Of a DNA stretch of 64,000 nt, positions 55,403-64,000 are shown piece by piece. The position numbers were made by a program, and so were the translations under genes. The notes under the pieces were generated by a model. That model was given only the letters and a program-made list of their open reading frames with translations, searched no databases and had not been told where the DNA came from. Positions within the stretch are counted from its first letter, which is position 1; every line of letters starts with the position of its first letter. The stretch spans positions 62,001 through 126,000 of the forward strand of contig NZ_BMPI01000001.1 of NCBI RefSeq assembly GCF_014647515.1, given 5' to 3'. Origin of the DNA: Dactylosporangium sucinum. GTDB taxonomy: Bacteria > Actinomycetota > Actinomycetes > Mycobacteriales > Micromonosporaceae.

Positions 55403-57628
55403 ATGGTCGCCGTGACTGCGACCGCCGCCTCGACCCGTCCGACAGGAGCCGTCCTCGAGGCGGTCCTGGAGCGGCTGACCTACGTCAACGAGGACACCGG
55501 CTACACCGTGGCCCGGGTCGCGACCAGTCGCGGCGGGGACGAGCTGCTCACCGTGGTCGGGGCGCTGCTCGGCGCCCAGCCCGGGGAAAGCCTTCGCCTC
55601 GTCGGGCGGTGGTCGAGCCACCCGAAGTACGGGCGGCAGTTCGAGGTCGAGTCCTACACCACGGTCCTGCCCGCCACGATCCAGGGCATCCAGCGCTACC
55701 TCGGCTCCGGCCTGGTCAAGGGCATCGGGCCGGTGTTCGCCGAGCGGATCGTCGCGCACTTCGGCCTGGATACCCTGCGGGTCATCGAAGAGGAACCCGC
55801 CCGGCTGGTCGAGGTCCCCGGCCTCGGCCCGAAGCGCACCGCGAAGATCACCGCCGCCTGGGAAGAGCAGAAGGCGATCAAGGAGGTGATGGTCTTCCTG
55901 CAGGGCGTCGGCGTGTCCACCTCCCTGGCGGTGCGGATCTTCAAGCAGTACGCCGACGAGTCGATCACGGTCGTGCGCACCGAGCCGTACCGACTCGCCG
56001 CCGACGTGTGGGGCATCGGGTTCAAGACCGCCGACACCATCGCCCAAGCCGTCGGCATCCCGCACGACAGCCCGGAACGGGTCAAGGCCGGCCTGCAGTA
56101 CACCCTGTCCGAGGCCACCGACGCCGGGCACTGCTACCTGCCCCAGGCCCAGCTCATCGCCGACGCGGTCAAGATCCTCGACGTGCCCGCCGCCCTCACC
56201 GGCACCTGCCTCGACACCCTGGCCGCCGAGGAAGGCGTTGTCCGGGAACAGTTACCGGGCCCGGCCGGGCCGGTGACCGCGGTGTATCTCGTGCCGTTCC
56301 ACCGCGCCGAGACCGCGCTCGCCGGTGCGCTGACCCGGCTGCTGCGCGACCGGGCCGACCGGATGCCACACTTCGCCGACGTCGACTGGCCCAAAGCCCT
56401 CACCTGGCTGCACGCCCGCACCGACGCCACCCTCGCCCCGGAGCAGGAGCAGGCGGTCCGGCTCGCGCTCACGTCGAAGGTCGCCGTGCTCACCGGCGGC
56501 CCCGGCTGCGGCAAGAGCTTCACCGTCCGCTCCATCGTTACCCTCGCCGCCGCGAAGAAGGCCAAGGTCACCCTGGTCGCCCCGACCGGCCGGGCCGCGA
56601 AACGCCTCGCCGAACTCACCGGCCACCCCGCCGCCACCGTCCACCGCCTGCTACAGCTACGCCCCGGCGGCGACCCGTCCTACGACCGGGACAACCCTCT
56701 CGACGTCGACCTGCTCGTCGTCGACGAAGCCTCCATGCTCGACCTCATCCTCGCCAACAAGCTCATCAAAGCCGTCCCGCCCGGCGCGCACGTGCTGCTC
56801 GTCGGGGACGTGGACCAGCTGCCGTCCGTCGGTGCCGGCGAAGTCCTGCGCGACATCCTCGCCGCCGACAACGTGCCGCAGGTTCGGCTCACCCAGGTGT
56901 TCCGGCAGGCCGCCCAGTCCGGGGTCGTCACCAACGCCCACCGCATCAACGCCGGAAAACCCCCGCAGCTGCAGGGCATGACCGACTTCTTCCTGTTCCC
57001 CTGCGACGACACCGAGGCCACCGCCGCGCTGACCGTTGACGTGGCCTGCACCCGAATCCCGGCGAAGTTCGGCCTCGACCCGCGCCGCGACATCCAGGTC
57101 CTCACCCCGATGCACCGCGGCCCCGCCGGCGCCGGCGCCCTCAACGGCCTGCTCCAGCAACAGCTCACCCCCGGCCGCGACGGACTGCCCGAACGACGCT
57201 CCGGCGGGCGGGTGTTCCGCATCGGCGACAAGGTCACCCAGATCCGCAACAACTACGACAAAGGCCAGGCCGGGGTGTTCAACGGCACCCTCGGCGTCAT
57301 CACCGCCTTATCCACCGACGAGCAGACCCTCACGGTGCGCACCGACGAGGACGAGACCATCGACTACGACTTCGACGAACTCGACGAGCTCGCCCACGCC
57401 TACGCCATGACCATCCACCGCTCCCAGGGCTCCGAGTACCCCGCCGTCGTCATCCCCCTGACCACCAGCGCCTGGACCATGCTGCAACGCAACCTGCTCT
57501 ACACCGCCGTCACCCGAGCGAAGAAGCTCGTGGTCCTCGTCGGGTCCCGCCGCGCCCTCGCCACCGCCGTACGCACCGTCGGCGCCGGCCGCCGTCACAC
57601 CGCCCTGACGCACCGCCTCACCACCTGA
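55403..57628 (+). CDS. recD2: RecD2-like ATP-dependent DNA helicase
   Basis: 741 residues, 5'-3' superfamily 1 helicase of the RecD2 type that acts without RecBC. N-terminal region with an OB-like start (VLERLTYVNEDTGYTVARV), then helix-hairpin-helix-like segments (GSGLVKGIGPVFAERIV, VEVPGLGPKRTAKI, GIGFKTADTIA). Helicase core: Walker A TGGPGCGKSFTV, VDEAS motif, GDVDQLPSVGAG, then TQIRNNYDKGQAGVFNGTLG and the UvrD-like C-terminal AYAMTIHRSQGSEYPAVVIPL, LYTAVTRAKK. ATG 55403 is the first start; GTG 55412 is possible. It is divergent from the GntR operon, and a ~260-base gap follows its stop. Confidence 0.92.
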   Translation: MVAVTATAASTRPTGAVLEAVLERLTYVNEDTGYTVARVATSRGGDELLTVVGALLGAQPGESLRLVGRWSSHPKYGRQFEVESYTTVLPATIQGIQRYLGSGLVKGIGPVFAERIVAHFGLDTLRVIEEEPARLVEVPGLGPKRTAKITAAWEEQKAIKEVMVFLQGVGVSTSLAVRIFKQYADESITVVRTEPYRLAADVWGIGFKTADTIAQAVGIPHDSPERVKAGLQYTLSEATDAGHCYLPQAQLIADAVKILDVPAALTGTCLDTLAAEEGVVREQLPGPAGPVTAVYLVPFHRAETALAGALTRLLRDRADRMPHFADVDWPKALTWLHARTDATLAPEQEQAVRLALTSKVAVLTGGPGCGKSFTVRSIVTLAAAKKAKVTLVAPTGRAAKRLAELTGHPAATVHRLLQLRPGGDPSYDRDNPLDVDLLVVDEASMLDLILANKLIKAVPPGAHVLLVGDVDQLPSVGAGEVLRDILAADNVPQVRLTQVFRQAAQSGVVTNAHRINAGKPPQLQGMTDFFLFPCDDTEATAALTVDVACTRIPAKFGLDPRRDIQVLTPMHRGPAGAGALNGLLQQQLTPGRDGLPERRSGGRVFRIGDKVTQIRNNYDKGQAGVFNGTLGVITALSTDEQTLTVRTDEDETIDYDFDELDELAHAYAMTIHRSQGSEYPAVVIPLTTSAWTMLQRNLLYTAVTRAKKLVVLVGSRRALATAVRTVGAGRRHTALTHRLTT

Positions 57629-57640
57629 CCGACCTGACTG

Positions 57641-57672
57641 CCCCGGACAGCCGGGCTCGGGGCTGCCGGTCC
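57641..57672 (+). terminator. Possible imperfect hairpin after the helicase gene
   Basis: CCGGACAGCC ... GGCTGCCGG can form an imperfect stem with one bulge, 13 bases after the recD2-like stop. The rest of 57673-57887 shows no gene I can support. Confidence 0.35.
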
Positions 57673-57887
57673 TCCGCGACGCCCATCGCGAGTGGGCTGC
57701 CAACCCCGGCGCCACCGGTCCGACGGGGCTCGATGCGAGGCTTCTGTCGTCAGCGCAGCAGGTGGCGGTCAGGCTGGTCGCTACGCAGGATCAAGCTGGC
57801 AATCTTGCAAACCACTTGGGGCCCCCGGGATGCACCGCCCGCGAGCCCCAACCGGTCTACCGACGCCGTCCAACGGGTCCAGTGATC

Positions 57888-58409
57888 TCAGGCATTGTTG
57901 TTGATCCATGGTGCGTCGTTGATGCTGCCAGGGTTGCACGTCGTTGCCCAGGGTTGCCGGCGGCAGATTTGGAAGCGAATCTTACTGCCCTTGCCCCCAT
58001 AGAAGTTCTTGCTGGAGGACTCGTAATAGTCCTTGTTGCATTTACCCCAGTTGGGAGCGCCCAGGTTGTTGTTGCACCAGCCGGATCGGTACGGCTGCCA
58101 TGAGGAGCCGGTCCAGAGCCAGTTCTCCCAGTAGATGAAGGTCTGGTATGTGTCGCCGAAGGAGTCCTGGATGGCCCAGACATCGCCATTCCTGGTGAAG
58201 CAGCCCTTGGCGACCATGGTCCACAGGAACGGGGGCGGTTCCATGACCCAGTTCTCTTGGCAGTACTCGCCATTTGGGTCTTCGACATGGGCCGCCACGG
58301 CCATGTTGTCTTCGAACGGTTTCTCGAAATCCGCGGCGGCCAGAGCCTCGCCTTGCCCTCCCACGAGGACCATGAGCATGACTGCCGCTACAGCAAGTAT
58401 TTTCTTCAT
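57888..58409 (-). CDS. Small secreted Cys/Trp-rich protein of unknown function
   Basis: 173 residues. Signal peptide MKKILAVAAVMLMVLVGGQGEALA, then a mature domain with six cysteines (EYCQ, KGCF, GWCN, GKCN, QICR, TTCN) and many Trp/Asn/Tyr residues (FIYWENWLWTGSSW). It resembles no family I know. Base composition is visibly lower in GC than its neighbours (for example attgttgttgatccatgg at the 3' end), which suggests horizontal acquisition. ATG 58409 gives a textbook signal peptide; the longer ATG 58454 adds a non-typical extension. Six cysteines suggest three disulfides, consistent with a secreted effector or matrix protein. Confidence 0.7.
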   Translation of the reverse strand: MKKILAVAAVMLMVLVGGQGEALAAADFEKPFEDNMAVAAHVEDPNGEYCQENWVMEPPPFLWTMVAKGCFTRNGDVWAIQDSFGDTYQTFIYWENWLWTGSSWQPYRSGWCNNNLGAPNWGKCNKDYYESSSKNFYGGKGSKIRFQICRRQPWATTCNPGSINDAPWINNNA

Positions 58410-58457
58410 GGCAATCGATGAAACCAGCAGGCCTCGCAGAATAGCAATGGACATCGA

Positions 58458-58555
58458 TGTTCGGGACTGTCCGGGATTGTTCGGAACAGGCTCCGGCGCA
58501 AAGGGAACGTAGGTTCAGCGTGAGGCGCTGTCCGTCCGCTGTCCGCGGCTGTTCA
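58458..58555. repeat. Cluster of TGTYC repeats at about 10-base spacing
   Basis: TGTTCGGGAC, TGTCCGGGAT and TGTTCGGAAC lie at 58458, 58468 and 58478, exactly 10 bases apart, and TGTCC/TGTCC/TGTTC recur at about 58529, 58540 and 58550. They occupy the gap between the secreted Cys-rich gene (minus) and the membrane protein gene (plus). Helical-turn spacing suggests a protein-binding array. Confidence 0.45.
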
Positions 58556-58643
58556 AGGTCGGTCAGCCGCCGGCCAGCGCGCGGAAAGCCGCCGCACCGA
58601 CACTCGGCCCTGACCGATTCCCTCCCCAGGTCAGGAGCGCACC

Positions 58644-59381
58644 ATGACCGCTGAAACTCCCTCGCGCCGCCCCGGCCGGCCACCGATCGATCGGACGTCG
58701 CTGCGGCTGCCGGCGACGCTGCTGCTCGCGGGACAGCTGCTGTTCATCGTGATCACCCAGTTCCACGCCGGTGGGCCCGCCAACGACCACCCCGCGGTGT
58801 TCGCCGGGTACGCCGGCAGCCGGACCTGGACGGCCGTGCACCTCGGTCAGTTCGCCGCCATGGCGGTCCTGCTCGCGGGGCTGCTCGCCCTGTTCTCCGC
58901 CCTGGAGGTCCGGGCCGGCACGGCGAGATGGGCGGGTCGCTTCGGCGCCGCTTCGGCGGTGGCGACGCTGGCGCTGTACGGCGTCCTCCAGGCGGTGGAC
59001 GGGGTCGCCCTCAAGCAGGCCGTGGACGCGTGGGCCGGCGCCCCGGACGCCGCACAGGCGGCCCGCTTCGCCGGCGCCGAGGCTGTCCGGTGGCTCGAGT
59101 GGGGGGTGCGCAGCTACCAGGACGTCGCGCTGGGCCTCGCGCTGCTGTTCGCCGCCGCGGTCGTGCGGGCAGCGGGACTCCCGGGGCCGATCGCCTACCT
59201 GATAGTGCTCTGCGGCCTGGCCTACCTGGCGCAGGGCTGGGTGGCCGGCGCCGAGGGCTTCACGGAAACGCAAACGATCCTGATCGTGCTGGCCTTCGCC
59301 CTGAACCTGGCCTGGATGACCTGGCTGGTCATCGTCGCCTGGCGGGTGCGGGATCGCCAAGCCCCGTCGCCGGCCGGCTGA
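58644..59381 (+). CDS. Multi-spanning membrane protein of unknown function
   Basis: 245 residues. Six membrane segments: LPATLLLAGQLLFIVITQFHA, LGQFAAMAVLLAGLLALFSAL, FGAASAVATLALYGVLQAV, DVALGLALLFAAAVV, AYLIVLCGLAYLAQGWVAG and TILIVLAFALNLAWMTWLVIVAW. It resembles DUF4386-type small membrane proteins (weak). The ATG at 58644 has AGGAG about 10 bases upstream. A stand-alone gene; function unknown. Confidence 0.75.
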   Translation: MTAETPSRRPGRPPIDRTSLRLPATLLLAGQLLFIVITQFHAGGPANDHPAVFAGYAGSRTWTAVHLGQFAAMAVLLAGLLALFSALEVRAGTARWAGRFGAASAVATLALYGVLQAVDGVALKQAVDAWAGAPDAAQAARFAGAEAVRWLEWGVRSYQDVALGLALLFAAAVVRAAGLPGPIAYLIVLCGLAYLAQGWVAGAEGFTETQTILIVLAFALNLAWMTWLVIVAWRVRDRQAPSPAG

Positions 59382-59438
59382 AGGCGCAGACCGCCGGCCG
59401 AGACAATCGGGCACCCTGTGCCGGGTGATCGTGATGCA

Positions 59439-59469
59439 GACTCCTTCGTATGGAACGTACGAAGGAGTC
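59439..59469. promoter_or_regulatory. Perfect 12-bp palindrome upstream of the CdaR-like regulator
   Basis: GACTCCTTCGTA / TACGAAGGAGTC with a 7-base centre. It would fall inside coding sequence if the ORF began at 59425, so it supports the start at 59518 and is a likely operator or leader hairpin for this gene. Confidence 0.6.
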
Positions 59470-59517
59470 CGCATCGCAGGTGACCTGGTTGTGCGGCGCG
59501 AACACCCTGGCCGCACG

Positions 59518-60717
59518 ATGCTCACGCCGGAGCTAGCCCAGGAGATCGCCGCCAGCATCACCGCGGCGATCGGGTTCAACGTCCTGGTCACCGACCGGCA
59601 GGGCCGGGTGATCGGCAGCGCCGACCCGACCAGGGTCGGCACGTTGCACGAGGCGTCGGTGTCTGTGGTGCGGCGCCGCGCGGAGGCGTGGCACAACCCC
59701 GCGGCCGCCCGCCGGCTCTCCGGGGTGCGGCCGGGCATTACCCTGCCACTCACGCTCGGGCAGGAGGTCGTGGGTACGGTCGGCATCACGGGCGATCCCG
59801 CGGTCGTCCGGCCGTTCGGCGAGATCGTGCGGCGGCAGACCGAGATCATCCTGCGGCAGACGGCGCTGCTGCGGCTGGAGCTGCGCCGGGAGCGCGCAGT
59901 GGAGCAGTTGGTCGCCGACATCGCCAGCTACGAGGCGGGCGTGGTCGACGCCGAACCGTTGCGAACCCGCGCCGAGGAGCTGGGCTTCGTCGTGGACGTG
60001 CCGCGTGCCGTCGTCGTGGTGGCGGTGGAGCCGCAGGCAGCGGCACCGGGCCGGGAGCCGGGCGCCGACCCCGATTCCCGGCAGCTGCCGGTGCGGCTGG
60101 CCGCGGAGGTCTTCCACGCCGCCGGCGATCTGGTCGCTCCGGTCGGCGCCACGGCCGTCGCGGTGCTCGCCGACCTGGTTCCGCGGGGTGGCCCCGAGCG
60201 CTGCGTCGACGTGCTGCACGAGCTCGGCGGCGCGCTCGTGCGCCGGATCGAGCAGCGGCTGGGCGCCGGCTCCTGGGTCGGCGTCGGCGCCCCGGCCTCG
60301 GGCCTGGCCGAGCTGCCGCGGTCCTACCACGAGGCGTGGAGCGCGCTGCGGATCGGCCGGCGGATGATGCCCGGCGTGCGGGTGCACGACGCCCGCGACT
60401 TCCGGGTGTGGGACCTGCTCATGGGGATTGCCCCGAGGCAGCGCCACGACTTCCGCCGGGCGATGCTGGGCACGTTGAGCGCCCAACGCGGCTGGCCCGA
60501 GCTGCGGCGCACGGTCATCGCGCTGGTCGAGCACGGCCTGCGACTGACCGAGACCGCCGAGGCCCTGCACATCCACCGCAACACCCTGCTGTACCGGCTG
60601 AAGCGACTCTCCGCGGCGGTCGGCGCCGACAGCCGCGCCCCGCGAGTCGCGATCGCCCTGTACCTGGCGTGCCTGCTGGAGGAGATCGATCAGGTCGACG
60701 CGGCGCCGGACGGCTAG
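59518..60717 (+). CDS. CdaR/PucR-type transcriptional regulator (sugar-diacid family)
   Basis: 399 residues. N-terminal diacid-sensing domain: PELAQEIAASITAAIGFNVLVTDRQGRVIGSADPTRVGTLHEASV with ITLPLTLGQEVVGTVGITGD. A middle GGDEF-like fold precedes the C-terminal PucR helix-turn-helix (LRLTETAEALHIHRNTLLYRLKRL). Start ATG 59518; GTG 59491 also possible. It is directly upstream of an amino-acid importer and opine-like dehydrogenase, so it probably senses the imported compound or its breakdown product and activates the operon. Family precedent is CdaR (glucarate) and PucR/AllS-like regulators. Confidence 0.87.
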   Translation: MLTPELAQEIAASITAAIGFNVLVTDRQGRVIGSADPTRVGTLHEASVSVVRRRAEAWHNPAAARRLSGVRPGITLPLTLGQEVVGTVGITGDPAVVRPFGEIVRRQTEIILRQTALLRLELRRERAVEQLVADIASYEAGVVDAEPLRTRAEELGFVVDVPRAVVVVAVEPQAAAPGREPGADPDSRQLPVRLAAEVFHAAGDLVAPVGATAVAVLADLVPRGGPERCVDVLHELGGALVRRIEQRLGAGSWVGVGAPASGLAELPRSYHEAWSALRIGRRMMPGVRVHDARDFRVWDLLMGIAPRQRHDFRRAMLGTLSAQRGWPELRRTVIALVEHGLRLTETAEALHIHRNTLLYRLKRLSAAVGADSRAPRVAIALYLACLLEEIDQVDAAPDG

Positions 60718-60933
60718 GCCCGGCACGGGCACGTTGGATCAGTCGTACAACCTCTGCCCCTTCTGAGGGAGCAGTTTCGTATCGATCGCACAATGACCGG
60801 TCGGCGGCCTGCTCATACTGTGTGCCGAATCACGCAGGCAGGTCGCCGTCGGCTCCGCCGGGATGCGACCGGACCCCGGCCACCGAGGTTCGCCTGACGT
60901 TCTTCATGCGGCAGTGGCGAGGAGTTGAGTTCG

Positions 60934-61878
60934 GTGACGTTGCGACGAAACAGATTCTCCCGCGCGACGATGGTCGCGGCGATGATGGGTGCTCTGCTGC
61001 TCGGCGGGTGCGGAGGGAAGGATTCCGGCGGCGCCGGCGCGGCACCGGCCGGCTGCACGCCGGCGGATGTCGACACGGTCGAACGCGGCAAGATCACCGT
61101 CGGGACATTCGCGTACCTGCCGTACATCGGCCTCACCGGGGGCAAGCTGGACGGCCTCGACGGCGAGATCCTCGCCGAGGCGGCCAAGAACCTCTGCCTC
61201 GGAGTGGTCGCCCGGGAGTCGGACTGGGACGGCGTGCTCGGCAACGTGCAGTCGCACCGGGTGGACCTCGGCATCGGCGGCATCGGCTGGGGCAAGGAGC
61301 GCTCCCAGAAAGGGCTGTTCACCGACCCTGTCTACTACTCTCCACCAGCGATCGCGGTGGTCGGCGACGCGAAGTACGCGACCGTCGAGGACTTCAAGGG
61401 CAAGAACGTCGGGACCATCAGCGGATATCTCTGGGAGAAGGCGATCAAGGCCACGGCCGGGATCGGCGCCGCGAAGACCTATCCGGACGCGGTGTCGATG
61501 TTCTCGGACCTGAACAACGGCCGACTCGACGTCGGGTTCATCGACCCGCTGGTGATCCCGTACGAGGCGAAGAAGAATCCAAGCTCGAAGTTCAAGATTT
61601 CGTACTTCGCGGAGCCGACCGACGCGCAGGTCGCCGCAGCGCCTGACCTGATCAACTACCGGCAGCTGCAGATCAGCTTCTACCTCGCCAAGGAGGCGCC
61701 GAAGCTGGAGGCCGCGCTCAACGCCGAGATCCGCAAGATGTACAGCAACGGCAAGTTGCAGGAACTGATCACCAAGTACGGCGGTGACCCGGGGCAGTTC
61801 CTCAAGCCGGCCACCTACCAGGCGCGGCTGCGCGCCGGTGTGGACCGCGATGCCGGATGGACCCCGCCGACCATCTGA
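60934..61878 (+). CDS. Amino-acid-type ABC transporter substrate-binding lipoprotein
   Basis: 314-residue family 3 solute-binding protein. Lipobox LLLGGC. The mature part has KITVGTFAYLPYIGLTGGKLDGLDGEI, NVQSHRVDLGIGGIGWGKERSQKGLFTDPVYYSPPAIAVV, DFKGKNVGTISGYLW and LNNGRLDVGFIDP, typical of amino-acid/opine binding proteins. The GTG at 60934 is preferred: GAGGAG lies about 10 bases upstream. First gene of a four-gene operon (binding protein, permease, ATPase, dehydrogenase). Confidence 0.9.
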   Translation: MTLRRNRFSRATMVAAMMGALLLGGCGGKDSGGAGAAPAGCTPADVDTVERGKITVGTFAYLPYIGLTGGKLDGLDGEILAEAAKNLCLGVVARESDWDGVLGNVQSHRVDLGIGGIGWGKERSQKGLFTDPVYYSPPAIAVVGDAKYATVEDFKGKNVGTISGYLWEKAIKATAGIGAAKTYPDAVSMFSDLNNGRLDVGFIDPLVIPYEAKKNPSSKFKISYFAEPTDAQVAAAPDLINYRQLQISFYLAKEAPKLEAALNAEIRKMYSNGKLQELITKYGGDPGQFLKPATYQARLRAGVDRDAGWTPPTI

Positions 61879-61953
61879 TCCGGTCTGCGGATCGGTTCGC
61901 CGCGCCGCCGCCGGCGCGGCGAACCGCCCACCCGGGTCTGGAGAGGAACCGAC

Positions 61954-62705
61954 ATGTTCGACTGGCTTGACGACGTGTTCCAGGTCGACTGGTCGCAATA
62001 CCGCGGCGATCTGCTCGTCGGCCTGCAACACACCCTGGAGTACACCGCTCTCGGCTTCACCGGTGCCGCACTGCTCGGCCTCCTGCTCGCCCTGATGCGG
62101 ACCAGCAAACGCCGGCTGCTGCGGATACCGGCCAGTATCTACACCGAGGTCTTCAAGAACATCCCGCTCATCGTGATCATCTACATGGGCTACTACGGGT
62201 TGGCCGGCGATCCCGTCAACGTCAACCTCGAGGTGCCGCAGGCGGCCGTGCTGAGCCTCGCGATCTTCTACGCCGCGTACCTGTCGGAGATCTTCCGGGC
62301 CGCCCTCGTCGGCGTCCACCCCGGGCAGCGAGAGGCCGCACAGGCGCTCGGGCTGAGCCGGATGACCACGTTCGGAAGCGTGATCTTCCCGCAGGGCGTC
62401 CGGCTCGCCCTCGCCGGCACGAACACGATGATGGTCGACATGCTCAAGTCGAGCTCGCTGCTCGTCATCATCTCCGCTGCCGAGCTGTTCCAGGTCGGCA
62501 AGTCGGCCTCCTCGGCCACGTTCCGGACCATGGAGGTCATGATCGTCATTGCGGCCATCTACTTCGCGATGTGCTACCCCCTGTCGCAGGGGCTGCTCTG
62601 GCTGGAACGGCGCATGCACGCGGGAGCCCCGCTCTCACCGCGTCGCGCCCGCCGGCTTCGCAAGGCCCGGGCCATGCTCGGCACCGCACAGGTGGGCAAC
62701 GCGTC

Positions 62706-62709
<4 letters not shown>
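61954..62709 (+). CDS. Amino-acid ABC transporter permease (HisM/GlnP type)
   Basis: 251 residues with about five membrane segments ([65 protein letters not shown]). EAA loop: [30 protein letters not shown]-terminal residues [10 protein letters not shown] are usual for this family. GGAGAGG precedes the ATG at 61954. A single permease gene suggests a homodimer. The stop overlaps the ATPase start (ATGA). Confidence 0.92.
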
Positions 62710-63586
<877 letters not shown>

Positions 63587-63590
<4 letters not shown>

Positions 63591-64000
63591 AGCAGACAGT
63601 TGCCATCCTCGGCGGCGGTCACGGCGCGCACGCGATGGCCGCCGATCTCGTGTCGCGCGGCTTCTCGGTCAACATGTTCGAGATGCCGCAGTTCCGCGAC
63701 GGCGTGCGCGACCTCTTCGCGACGCGGCGGATCCACGCCACCGGCGTCATCCAGGGCACCTTCGCGCTGGACAAGGTGACCGACGACATCGACGAGGCGA
63801 TCGACGGAGTACGGTACATCCTCGTCGTGACGCCCGCGTTCGCCCACGCCGAGTACGCGCGGCTGCTCCGCGGCAGCGTCAGCACCGACCAGGTGGTCCT
63901 GCTGTACCCGGGCGCGTTCGGGGGCCTGCTGTTCCGCACCGTCTTCGGCGACGGCGAGTGCCCGATCGTCGCCGAGGTCAACAACCTGCCGTACGACACC
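63587..64000 (+). CDS. Opine (octopine/nopaline) dehydrogenase-like protein, 3' end beyond the window
   Basis: 138 codons to the right edge, in one open frame. N-terminal NAD(P)-binding motif [34 protein letters not shown], then [16 protein letters not shown] and [12 protein letters not shown], as in octopine/nopaline dehydrogenases and related proteins that reversibly link an amino acid to a keto acid. ATG 63587 overlaps the ATPase stop. The importer-dehydrogenase pairing resembles bacterial opine uptake and breakdown loci, so it probably oxidises an imported opine-like compound (inference). The substrate domain is outside the window. Confidence 0.85.

Overview
The window is GC-rich throughout, with strong third-position G/C, frequent GTG starts, tight ATGA/GTGA gene overlaps and few long gaps. 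This fits a high-GC Actinomycetota. The CHAT/TPR conflict operon, CBM2 and GH51 secreted enzymes, YtrA-type regulator and c-di-AMP riboswitch suggest a filamentous, soil-living actinomycete, perhaps Micromonosporaceae (inference only).

Layout. 1-6237 (minus): a carbohydrate-uptake operon with a Gfo/Idh/MocA oxidoreductase, a sugar-binding lipoprotein (one apparent frameshift), two permeases and a large carbohydrate-active-enzyme-like protein that leaves the left edge. 6432-11700: catabolic enzymes, namely a HemL-like aminotransferase (plus), then an enolase-superfamily enzyme, a DegT-type aminotransferase and L-serine ammonia-lyase (minus). 11937-16605 (minus): a three-gene operon of a TPR-like protein, a TPR-CHAT protease and a small partner, probably a biological-conflict system. 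16704-17469: gene debris, a broken SMI1/KNR4-like gene and a relic of a CoA-transferase subunit B fused ahead of a zinc alcohol dehydrogenase. 18539-20274: a TetR regulator divergent from a saccharopine dehydrogenase-like enzyme, with two matched operators over the promoter. 20333-30062: a LacI-controlled arabinose-polymer locus: regulator, binding protein, two permeases, cytoplasmic GH51 arabinofuranosidase and a 1304-residue secreted GH51 protein with three tandem lectin-like repeats.

30141-33449 (minus): a three-gene ABC-2 exporter followed by a 5'-truncated exo/endonuclease-phosphatase gene. 33517-39691 (minus): membrane glycosyltransferases (GT87, GT39-like, GT2-GtrA), an esterase with an N-terminal membrane domain, and a second GT87 relic. 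About 39970-41274: a ydaO-type c-di-AMP riboswitch, a 24-codon ORF and a lysozyme-like wall protein. 41320-48703 (minus): a four-gene operon of a CARF-HEPN protein, a superfamily 1 helicase, an unknown protein and a two-HKD phospholipase D-like nuclease, with no CRISPR array or cas gene in view. This is the best candidate for an undescribed defence system. It diverges from 48884-51497, an HTH-DUF3887 regulator and an ABC exporter.

51720-55276: a secreted CBM2 metalloprotease, then a YtrA-type GntR regulator with its ABC transporter (one apparent frameshift). 55403-57628: a RecD2-like helicase. 57888-59381: a secreted Cys-rich protein and a membrane protein. 59518-64000: a CdaR-like regulator, an amino-acid ABC importer and an opine-dehydrogenase-like enzyme cut by the right edge, probably for uptake and breakdown of an opine-like or modified amino acid.

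Three otherwise conserved genes each carry one extra base (about 4033-4035, 17003-17014 and 54022-54030), so sequence error should be considered there. No tRNA, rRNA, transposase or CRISPR array was recognised.
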